Shown here: in pieces, positions 57,037 to 64,000 of the stretch
Layout: each line of letters begins with the position of its first letter
Position numbering within the stretch: position 1 is the stretch's first letter
Made by a program: the position numbers and the translations under genes
The notes under the pieces: model-generated
Database searches by the model: none
Seen by the model: only the letters and a program-made list of their open reading frames with translations
What the model was told of the DNA's origin: nothing
Assembly (NCBI GenBank): GCA_021816925.1
Contig: JAKAWQ010000006.1
Location: forward strand, 1-64,000
Length of the DNA: 64,000 nt
Source of the DNA: Pseudomonadota bacterium
Lineage (GTDB): Bacteria > Pseudomonadota > Alphaproteobacteria > Acetobacterales > Acetobacteraceae
Direction of reading: 5' to 3'

Positions 57037-58377
57037 ATGAACGTCACGTTGCCGGAGACGGCAGGCAAGGCGGCGAGCGCAACCACCCGCTATCAGTCGG
57101 GGTTCGGCAATGGCTTCGAGACGGAAGCATTGCCGGGCGCGCTGCCGGTCGGGCGCAATTCACCGCAGAAGTGTGCGTACGGACTCTATGCCGAGCAACT
57201 CAGCGGCTCCCCATTCACGGCGCCACGGGCGAGGAACGAGCGGTCGTGGCTCTATCGGATCCGTCCCACGCTTGGGCATTGGGGCACCTTCCGCCAAGGC
57301 GACAACCGGGTCTGGTGCACCGCGCCGTGCGCGGAGATCAACCTGCCTCCTGCTCCGATGCGTTGGGATCCGCTGCCATTGCCGGACGAGGCGCTGACGC
57401 TCGTCGAGGGTGTGCGCACGATCACGACGGCGGGTGACGCCGGCGCGCAGAGCGGTATGGCGGTCCATGTCTATCTTGCCACGCGTTCGATGGCGGACGA
57501 GTATTTCTACAATGCGGACGGCGAGCTGCTTTTTGTGCCGCAGCTTGGGGCGCTCCGCCTGTGGACCGAATTCGGCATCATCGACATTGCACCGGGCGAG
57601 ATCGCCGTCATTCCACGCGGCGTAAAAATGCGCGTGGAACTGCCGGGTGGGCCGGCGCGGGGTTATCTCTGTGAGAATTACGGCGGCAGCTTCACCTTGC
57701 CGGAACGCGGGCCGATCGGGGCGAACTGCCTTGCCAATCCACGCGACTTTCAAACGCCGGTTGCTGCGTACGAGGATCGCGCGGTAGCGTCCGGCCTGAC
57801 GGTGAAATGGGGCGGGTGCTTGTGGGAAACGGAGATCGATCACTCGCCGCTCGATGTTGTCGCCTGGCACGGCAACTACGCGCCCTACAAATACGATCTT
57901 CGCCGCTTTTCGCCGATCGGTCCTGTGCTGTTCGATCACGCGGATCCGAGCATCTTCACGACCTTGACCTCGCCTTCCGAGACGCCAGGAACTGCCAACG
58001 TCGATTTCGTGATTTTTCCGGAGCGGTGGCTGGTTGCGGAAAACACGTTCCGCCCGCCCTGGTACCACATGAACGTGATGAGCGAGTTCATGGGACTCAT
58101 TTATGGCGCCTATGATGCCAAGCCGCAGGGCTTCGTGCCAGGCGGTTTCTCGCTGCACAACACGATGCTACCGCACGGCCCGGACAAAGATGCTTTCGAG
58201 GGTGCCAGTAATGCCGAGCTAAAGCCGCACAAACTTGAAAGCACCATGGCGTTCATGCTCGAGACTCGATTTGCGCAGCACGTCACGGCCTACGCGGCCA
58301 GAATTCCGCAGTTCCAGCGAGATTATGCGGGCTATGGCCTGAAGCTTACGAAGCGGTTTGATCCGACACGGCCGTGA
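57037..58377 (+). CDS. hmgA: Homogentisate 1,2-dioxygenase
   Basis: 446 residues. The start is [20 protein letters not shown] in family style, and the iron-binding C-terminal region is [19 protein letters not shown] (His and Glu ligands), preceded by [20 protein letters not shown]. It opens homogentisate to maleylacetoacetate. The stop overlaps the GTG of fahA by four bases. Confidence 0.96.
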   Translation: MNVTLPETAGKAASATTRYQSGFGNGFETEALPGALPVGRNSPQKCAYGLYAEQLSGSPFTAPRARNERSWLYRIRPTLGHWGTFRQGDNRVWCTAPCAEINLPPAPMRWDPLPLPDEALTLVEGVRTITTAGDAGAQSGMAVHVYLATRSMADEYFYNADGELLFVPQLGALRLWTEFGIIDIAPGEIAVIPRGVKMRVELPGGPARGYLCENYGGSFTLPERGPIGANCLANPRDFQTPVAAYEDRAVASGLTVKWGGCLWETEIDHSPLDVVAWHGNYAPYKYDLRRFSPIGPVLFDHADPSIFTTLTSPSETPGTANVDFVIFPERWLVAENTFRPPWYHMNVMSEFMGLIYGAYDAKPQGFVPGGFSLHNTMLPHGPDKDAFEGASNAELKPHKLESTMAFMLETRFAQHVTAYAARIPQFQRDYAGYGLKLTKRFDPTRP

Positions 58378-59699
58378 GCGCGGGCGTGGAGGGTCTCGAT
58401 GAGACGCACGATCCGGCGCGGCGGAGTTGGGTGCCGGGTGCGAGCGAACACCCGGAATTCCCCGTGCAAAACCTGCCCTTTGGCGTGTTCTCGGTCCGGG
58501 GCAGGCAGCCTCGCGCGGGTGTTGCGATCGGGGAGTTCATCGTCGATCTGCGGGGGGTCAGCGCCGCTGGGCTCTTGAGCGGCGAAGCGGAGGCGGCTGT
58601 CGAGGCGGCGGGGGGCGGCTCGCTCAGTGAGATGCTCGAGCTCGGTGCGGCGCCGCGACGGGCGCTCAGGAGGCGGCTCTCGGAGCTGCTAAGCGATAAC
58701 GCGTTCAGCGATCGGATCGGCCCGCTGCTCCATCCGGCGGCGGAGTGCACGCTACACCTGCCATGCGCAATCGGCGATTACACGGATTTCTATGCCGGCA
58801 TCCATCACGCAACGAATGTCGGTAGGCAGTTCCGGCCGGAGGGCCCGTTGCTGCCGAACTACAAACACATTCCGATCGCCTATCATGGCCGCTCGTCATC
58901 GATTCGGCCGAGCGGGATGCCTGTGCGGCGCCCGCTCGGTCAGATGAAGCCACCGGACAATGCTCCGCCCGTGTTCGCGCCGTGCCGGCGGCTGGACTAC
59001 GAGCTCGAGCTTGGGATCTGGATCGGCGTGGGAAACGAACTTGGGGAGCCAATTCCGATCGGGCAGGCAGAGGGGCATATTGCCGGCTACTCTTTGCTGA
59101 ACGATTGGTCGGCCCGCGATATCCAGGCGTGGGAATACAGACCACTTGGCCCGTTTCTTGCCAAGAATTTCCTCACCACCGTTTCCTGCTGGATCGTAAC
59201 GCCCGAGGCGCTGGCGCCGTTCCGCATTCCGCAGGCGCAGAGGCCGGAGGGGGATCCGGCGCCTCTTGCGTATCTTTCGGACGCGGAAGATCAGGCGCGC
59301 GGCGCGCTCGATCTTCATCTCGAAGTGCTGTTGCGGACCGGACGGATGCGCGCGCAGGGCCGGCTGCCGCACAGAGTTGCGCTCAGCAACGCGCGCCACA
59401 TGTATTGGACGGTGGCGCAGATGGTGGCTCATCACGCGAGCGGCGGCTGCAACCTCCGCCCCGGAGACCTATTCGGAAGTGGAACGATCTCGGGCCCGGA
59501 TGAAGGGAGCGGCGGGAGCATGCTGGAGAGCACGTTGGGCGGCGCGCGGCCGATCGTGCTGCCGGGTGGAGAGGAGCGGCGGTTTTTGGACGACGGGGAC
59601 GAAGTATTCCTCCGTGCGTACGCGCGACGCCCCGGCTTCGCGTCAATCGGATTCGGTGAGTGCCGGGGCGTGATCGAGGCCGCGCGGGCGGTGCGGTAG
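58374..59699 (+). CDS. fahA: Fumarylacetoacetase
   Basis: 441 residues from GTG 58374 (GTGA overlap). The metal and catalytic sites are in [16 protein letters not shown], the [12 protein letters not shown] acidic pair and [32 protein letters not shown] holds the catalytic His. It hydrolyses fumarylacetoacetate to fumarate and acetoacetate. The order with hmgA is usual. Confidence 0.96.
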   Translation: MSAGVEGLDETHDPARRSWVPGASEHPEFPVQNLPFGVFSVRGRQPRAGVAIGEFIVDLRGVSAAGLLSGEAEAAVEAAGGGSLSEMLELGAAPRRALRRRLSELLSDNAFSDRIGPLLHPAAECTLHLPCAIGDYTDFYAGIHHATNVGRQFRPEGPLLPNYKHIPIAYHGRSSSIRPSGMPVRRPLGQMKPPDNAPPVFAPCRRLDYELELGIWIGVGNELGEPIPIGQAEGHIAGYSLLNDWSARDIQAWEYRPLGPFLAKNFLTTVSCWIVTPEALAPFRIPQAQRPEGDPAPLAYLSDAEDQARGALDLHLEVLLRTGRMRAQGRLPHRVALSNARHMYWTVAQMVAHHASGGCNLRPGDLFGSGTISGPDEGSGGSMLESTLGGARPIVLPGGEERRFLDDGDEVFLRAYARRPGFASIGFGECRGVIEAARAVR

Positions 59700-59712
59700 T
59701 TGCGTTGCGACG

Positions 59713-60360
59713 CTTCGTCTTTTCACCTGTTTCCGATCGGGAGTCGGTCACCGGGTGAGGATTGCGCTCGCACTCAAGGAAACTCGCTACGAGAGCGTGC
59801 CGGTCCATATTATTCGTGACGGTGGGAAGCATCTGAAGCCGGCGTTTCGCGCCATCAACCCGCAGGCGCGCGTTCCGGCGGTGCAACTGGCGGGAGGCGA
59901 GATCCTTATCCAGTCGCCGGCCACCCTCGAATATCTCGATGAGACCGTGCCGCATCCTCGGTTGCTGCCGAAGGATCCGGTCTTGCGCGCGAAGGTACGC
60001 GGTGTTGGCGCGATCATCGGTTGCGACGTGCATCCGCTCGACAATGTCTCCGTTCTGACCGCATTGCGTCGCGCGGGTCAGGATGAAGCGGCCGTGCGGG
60101 CGTGGATCGCCCGATGGATGACGCAAGGATTTGACGCGATCGAGCGGTTGATCGGTGAGGAGGGTTGGCGCTTCGGGCCGATGCCGGGGCTTGCCGATGT
60201 CTATGTGATACCGCAACTTTTTTCGGCGCGGCGTTTGATGTTCCGATCGGCGGCTATGCACGGATCTGGCGTGTGGCCGAGCTTGGGAGCGTGTACCCGG
60301 CCTTTGTTGCGGCGGGGCCGGAGAACCAACCGGACACGGAACGAACGGCGGAGGGTGGGG
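59713..60360 (+). pseudogene. maiA: Maleylacetoacetate isomerase (GST zeta type), frameshifted, unclear start
   Basis: The homology begins at about 59713 (RLFTCFRSGVGHRVRIALAL, the SSCx-equivalent glutathione site reads FRSGVGHR) and runs through NPQARVPAV, QSPATLEYLDE and GLADVYVIPQLFSARR. Near 60226 the frame changes to FDVPIGGYARIW and AAGPENQPDTE, the normal C-terminus; one T missing from a T run explains it. No in-frame ATG/GTG/TTG precedes the glutathione motif; TTG 59705 plus one missing base would. The enzyme isomerises maleylacetoacetate to fumarylacetoacetate and completes the pathway. Sequencing errors are likely. Confidence 0.8.
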
Positions 60361-60404
60361 CGGCCCGCCAGCGTTCGGGTAGCGGGATCTTCCGATGCCG
60401 GGCG

Positions 60405-61388
60405 TCAGGATCCGGGAGCGGAAGGAAGGAAGATAGGTTTCGCGAGGCGGCCGGCGGCGAAGTCGGCGAAACAGGCGCTGAGATTTTCGAAAGTGCAGGT
60501 GCGATCGACGAGGTGTCGATAGGCGGGGAGGTTGGCGCGGAGAAGGGCGAGGTTCGCGGAAAAGTCGCCGATCGGGAAGTAGAAGGAACGCAGCATCCAG
60601 AAATCCTTGCGGCGGATCGCGCGGTTCTCGGTGAAGGGCCACGGCGTGCCGCTTTCGCCCAAGAGGGCGACGACGCCGTGCGGGGCGACGCTTTCGATGG
60701 CGGCCTGGCGGGCCTCCGCGCGGCCACTCGATTCGAGGACGAGGTCGAATTTTCCCCCCTTGCCGTTCCACGGTGAGGCGCCGAGGGAGAGCGCGAGGTC
60801 GCGGCGGTACGCGTGCGGCTCGGAGACCGAAACGGAAGAAAACCCGAGGGTGTGGGCCAAAAGAATGGAGCCGAGGCCGATCGGGCCAGCGCCGAGGACG
60901 AGGGCGCCGCACTGGGGCGGAAGGAGCTTGCCGGCGAGGCGGACGGCGTGGGCGGTGGTGCCGATGACGTCGAGCAGGAGAGGGGCGAGCGTGTCTGGGA
61001 TATCGTCGGGGACGGGAAGGAGACAGCGTTCGGGGACATTGAGCGCGTCGGCGTAGCCGCCGGAGCGGTTCCAGCCGATGAGGTCGGGGTCTGTCTCGCA
61101 GAGGTGGGTATCGCCGGCGCGGCAACGAGCGCACCCCCCGCAGAAAACGGGGATGTAAACGAGGACGCGGCGGCCATCGAGCGGGTGGCCGGGAGCGGCG
61201 ACGCCGCCCAGGATCTCGTGTCCGGGGGTGACGGCGGCGCCTTCGCGGAAAAGGCGGAGATCGGAGCCGCAGAGGGCGCAGGCTAGGACGTTGACGCGCA
61301 CTTCGCCGGGGGCGGGGGCGGGGAGATCGCGGCTGGTGACGCTGATCGTGCCGGCGCCTTCGAAGAGGGCTGCGCTCACGGAGGTCAT
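60405..61388 (-). CDS. Zinc-type alcohol/polyol dehydrogenase (MDR family)
   Basis: 327 residues. The catalytic zinc ligands are in CALCGSDL and TPGHEILG; the structural zinc uses CGGCARCRAGDTHLC; the nucleotide-binding motif is VLGAGPIGLGS. This is the threonine/sorbitol dehydrogenase-like branch of MDR. Its ATG overlaps the stop of the permease gene (ATGA), so it probably oxidises the sugar or polyol taken up by this transporter. Confidence 0.9.
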   Translation of the reverse strand: MTSVSAALFEGAGTISVTSRDLPAPAPGEVRVNVLACALCGSDLRLFREGAAVTPGHEILGGVAAPGHPLDGRRVLVYIPVFCGGCARCRAGDTHLCETDPDLIGWNRSGGYADALNVPERCLLPVPDDIPDTLAPLLLDVIGTTAHAVRLAGKLLPPQCGALVLGAGPIGLGSILLAHTLGFSSVSVSEPHAYRRDLALSLGASPWNGKGGKFDLVLESSGRAEARQAAIESVAPHGVVALLGESGTPWPFTENRAIRRKDFWMLRSFYFPIGDFSANLALLRANLPAYRHLVDRTCTFENLSACFADFAAGRLAKPIFLPSAPGS

Positions 61389-62212
61389 CCTTTGACCGCG
61401 CCTGCGGAGAGGCCAGCGGTCAATTGCTTCTGCACGAGGAAGGTGAGGAGGACGGGCGGAAGCGCGATCAGCGTTGCCGCGGCCATCAGCGCGCCCCAGT
61501 CGGTGACGCCTTCGCCGACGAAGTTGAAGGCGGCGACGACGAGGGGTGTGGAGGAGAAGCCGGAGAGGACGAGGGCAAAGAGGAAATAGTTCCAGGTGAA
61601 GACGAAGCAGAGGATGACGGAGACCGCGAGGGCGGGGGCGACGAGCGGGCAGGCGATGCGGAGAAGCAGGGAAAGATCGCCGGCGCCGTCGATCATCGCG
61701 GCTTCGACGACGGAGCGGGGCAGCGCGTCGAAGGCGGGGAGCATTGTCCAGAGTGCGAGCGGCAGGGTGATGACCGCGTGGGTGATGATGAGAACCCAGA
61801 AGGTGCCGACGGCGTGGATGTCGGAGAACATCACGAACCAGGGAAGAAGGAAGAGCGCACCCGGAGCCATGCGGGCGGCGAGGAGGGTGACGGCGGGCCA
61901 GTTGAGGCGGTTCCAGGAGGTAGCGAACGCGGCGGGGACGCCGAGGCCGATGCCGAGGAGGGTGGCACCCGTTGCGATGATGAAGCTGTTCAGCGCGTAG
62001 CGCGCGAAGGGCATCGTTTCGAGGAGTTTCGCGTAGTTGCGGAGTGTGGGGCGGAAGAGGAATTGCGGCGGGTAGGCGGTGACGGCATTCGGGTTCTTGA
62101 AGCCGGCGCTGACCATCCAGAGGACGGGGGCGAGCACGACGAGGGCGACGAGCAGCATCTGCATGCCGTCGAGCAGGCGAAGCGTACGAGCGGTGAGAGG
62201 GCGCCTTACCAT
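61385..62212 (-). CDS. Sugar ABC transporter permease, MalG-type
   Basis: 275 residues with six helices. The EAA motif reads EAAMIDGAGDLSLLLRIACP, and the early periplasmic part ALNSFIIATGATLLGIGLGV is typical of the CUT1 family. It pairs with the MalF-type permease, overlapping it by seven bases. No ATPase gene is seen in the window. Confidence 0.93.
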   Translation of the reverse strand: MVRRPLTARTLRLLDGMQMLLVALVVLAPVLWMVSAGFKNPNAVTAYPPQFLFRPTLRNYAKLLETMPFARYALNSFIIATGATLLGIGLGVPAAFATSWNRLNWPAVTLLAARMAPGALFLLPWFVMFSDIHAVGTFWVLIITHAVITLPLALWTMLPAFDALPRSVVEAAMIDGAGDLSLLLRIACPLVAPALAVSVILCFVFTWNYFLFALVLSGFSSTPLVVAAFNFVGEGVTDWGALMAAATLIALPPVLLTFLVQKQLTAGLSAGAVKG

Positions 62213-63150
62213 GCGGTGATGCGGCGAAGGCGCGTGAGCGCGATGACGACGACGATGACGACGGCGGTGAGGGCCACCATCAGCGCCGAGGCGTAGCCGA
62301 TGTTGAGGAACACGAACCCCTGGCGGAAGGCGTAGATGTTGAGCGTGTCGGAGGCGTTGCCCGGGCCGCCCTCAGTGGTGACGTAGATGACGTCGAAGAA
62401 GCGCAGGAGATCGACGCTGCGGAGGATGGCGGCGACGAGCAGGCTCGGGGCGAGGAGCGGGAGCGTGATGCGGCGGAGGAGGGAAAAGCCGCTCGCGCCG
62501 TCGATGGCGGCGGCCTCATAGACATCGGAGGGGAGGGATTGCAGGCCGGCCAGGAGGATCAGGGCGACGAAAGGCGCCCATTGCCAGGTGTCGATCAGCG
62601 CGACGGTGGGGATGACCCAGGTGGGAGAGGCGAGCCAGAGCGCAGGCGGGATGCCGAAGAGGGAGAGGAGCCAGTTCGCGAGGCCGATGGTGGGATCGAA
62701 GATGACGAGGAACATCATGCCGACGACGACGCCGGGCATGACGAAGGGCGAGACGAGGAGCGTGCGGAGCAGGCGGCGCAAGCGGCGGGCGCGGTTGAGG
62801 AGGAGGGCGAGGTAGAGGCCGGAGACGAGCTGGAGCGCGAGAGCGAGAACGTAGAGGAGGAAGGTGATTTCGAGGCTGTTCCAGAATTGACGGTCGTGCA
62901 GGAGCGTGGCGTAATTCCCGAGGCCGATCGGGTGTGCGGCGGAGCCGAAGTGGAAGGAGAAATGGCTGAGCCAGAGCGTGTCGAGGACGGGGAAGCCGAT
63001 CATCACGAGGACGAAGAGTGTGGCCGGGGCGAGCATCCAGCGGAAGCCGCGATGGGCGTGCTGCCGCCCGGGGCGGTGCCGGCGCGCGGGATGGTCCCGC
63101 CGCCCGGGGCGCACGCGGGAATGCGCGAACAAGGCGGCGGGTTCGGTCAT
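62206..63150 (-). CDS. Sugar ABC transporter permease, MalF-type
   Basis: 314 residues. A basic, unusual N-terminal extension of about 35 residues precedes six helices. The EAA motif reads YEAAAIDGASGFSLLRRITL. It is a CUT1-family importer subunit. It follows the binding-protein gene by 11 bases. Confidence 0.93.
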   Translation of the reverse strand: MTEPAALFAHSRVRPGRRDHPARRHRPGRQHAHRGFRWMLAPATLFVLVMIGFPVLDTLWLSHFSFHFGSAAHPIGLGNYATLLHDRQFWNSLEITFLLYVLALALQLVSGLYLALLLNRARRLRRLLRTLLVSPFVMPGVVVGMMFLVIFDPTIGLANWLLSLFGIPPALWLASPTWVIPTVALIDTWQWAPFVALILLAGLQSLPSDVYEAAAIDGASGFSLLRRITLPLLAPSLLVAAILRSVDLLRFFDVIYVTTEGGPGNASDTLNIYAFRQGFVFLNIGYASALMVALTAVVIVVVIALTRLRRITAW

Positions 63151-63161
63151 GAGTTGGGCAG

Positions 63162-64000
63162 TCAGCGGTCGGCGAGCATGGCCTCGATCGATTTGTCGGC
63201 GCGGCAGGCGGCGGCCTTGGCGGTTGCCTGGCCGAGAAGGACGTGGTCGATCGCGTCACCGATGATCTGGCGGGCCTGGGGCTGGCGGTCGATCGGCGGG
63301 CCGACCTCGCTCGTTCCGCTGGCGGCCATCTCGGCGATGAGCTGCTGCCAGCGCTGGCGGACGGGAAGCTGGTCGAGCCAGGCCTTGTAGGCGGGCGAGC
63401 TTGCGACGGAGGCGCGGGGCGGGGCGATACCGCGGAGCGCGAGCTTGCTTTCCATCGCCTTGGTGGTGGCCCACTGGATGAAATACCAAGTGGCGGGCTT
63501 TTCTCTCGAGAAGGCGGACATCGAGAGGCCCCAGCCGATGACGGTGGGTTTGGAGCCGCCGGGGCCGGGCGGGAGGAGCATAAGACCGGTGTCGGCACTG
63601 CGGCCAGGCGCGTCCATGATGGGCGTGAATTCGTTGCTGGACTCGAAGGCCATGGCGGCGCGGCCCTGGCCGTAGAGATCGGCGATCTGCACGAAGCTGT
63701 AGTTCACGGCGCCGGGCGGGCCGTATTTCTTCAGCATGTCGGCGTACCAGGCGATTGCGGAGACGGCCGCGGGTGCGCAGAGATTGGGCTTGCCGGCGGC
63801 GTTGAAATAATCGGCGCCGAAATTATGCAGGACGTTGCTGAAGGTATAGGGGAGTGCGGGGGCGAGGCCGCGGGTGACCCACGGGACCATGTGCGGCTCG
63901 CAAGCCTTTGTCTTCGCGGCGGCGGCGGTGAGGCTGGCTAAGGTTTTCGGAGGCGCGACACCGCATTTCCGGAAGACGTCCGTGCGGTAGTAGATAATCG
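63162..64000 (-). CDS. Extracellular sugar-binding protein, N-terminus beyond the window
   Basis: The open frame reaches the right edge without a start. The visible part, from IIYYRTDVFRKCGVAPPKTL, has the CUT1 binding-protein fold: NFGADYFNAAGKP, AMAFESSNEFTPI and ATKAMESKLALRGIAPPRAS. The preceding signal peptide and N-lobe are outside the window. It is the first visible gene of the operon with two permeases and an alcohol dehydrogenase. Confidence 0.9.
   Translation of the reverse strand, partial: IIYYRTDVFRKCGVAPPKTLASLTAAAAKTKACEPHMVPWVTRGLAPALPYTFSNVLHNFGADYFNAAGKPNLCAPAAVSAIAWYADMLKKYGPPGAVNYSFVQIADLYGQGRAAMAFESSNEFTPIMDAPGRSADTGLMLLPPGPGGSKPTVIGWGLSMSAFSREKPATWYFIQWATTKAMESKLALRGIAPPRASVASSPAYKAWLDQLPVRQRWQQLIAEMAASGTSEVGPPIDRQPQARQIIGDAIDHVLLGQATAKAAACRADKSIEAMLADR

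Overview
The window is a high-GC chromosomal segment of an alphaproteobacterium, most likely Rhodospirillales/Acetobacteraceae-like. This is an inference from the XRE regulator next to lnt, the Slt-PgpA and DapA-SmpB neighbourhood, a PEP-CTERM protein and the overall gene style. No rRNA, tRNA, CRISPR array or intact mobile element was seen.

Layout. 0-10 kb holds small stress or envelope proteins, a PEP-CTERM exoprotein gene broken by an in-frame stop, and a 1010-residue double glycosyltransferase. 10-15 kb is an operon for a drug-efflux type ABC-2 exporter (HlyD adaptor, fused double ATPase, two permeases). 15-24.6 kb is an anaerobic island: thiolase, fasciclin protein, OsmC, a HiPIP-like protein, a TorD chaperone and a tetrathionate-reductase-like operon in ttrB-ttrC-ttrA order. 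Two perfect and one near-perfect FNR boxes (TTGAT-N4-ATCAA) lie in front of these genes. Remnants of two different IS transposases (24.57-25.3 kb) follow. 25.5-36.8 kb is a LacI-controlled catabolic cluster for an unidentified small molecule: SMP-30 lactonase, RraA-like aldolase, Asp/Glu racemase-like protein, NitT/TauT-type ABC transporter, HisD-like dehydrogenase, SDR and aldo/keto reductase, ending in a gutted CoxL/XdhA gene. 36.8-46.5 kb is mostly housekeeping (pgpA, slt, dapA, smpB, lnt, fumC) plus a variant Nramp transporter behind a Fur-type palindrome and a pobA fragment.

The most interesting part is 46.65-53.8 kb. Three separate fluoride (crcB-motif) riboswitch aptamers control three transcription units. 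One precedes a dynamin-like GTPase with two C-terminal CxxC...CxxH modules. One precedes a divergent unit with enolase, the classical fluoride target, and a truncated DUF21 membrane protein. One precedes two translationally coupled MutS-like ATPases. For two of the aptamers the 3' strand is complementary to the ribosome binding site of the regulated gene, which suggests translational control. No Fluc/CrcB or CLC-F fluoride exporter is present in the window, so this looks like a fluoride-response island made of protein-level or damage-response functions.

53.8-61 kb holds a frameshifted CoA-transferase, fused remnants of HMG-CoA lyase and a LysR regulator, and the tyrosine/homogentisate pathway (hpd, hmgA, fahA, maiA). 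60.4-64 kb is a sugar-type ABC transporter operon with a zinc alcohol dehydrogenase, cut by the right edge.

Quality caution: enolase, the CoA-transferase (three times), maiA and a transposase all show frame changes that equal single-base deletions, one of them visibly in a T run. Sequencing error is as likely as true decay for these. The large truncations (coxL, pobA, LysR/HMG-CoA lyase, DUF21) cannot be explained that way and look like real deletions.
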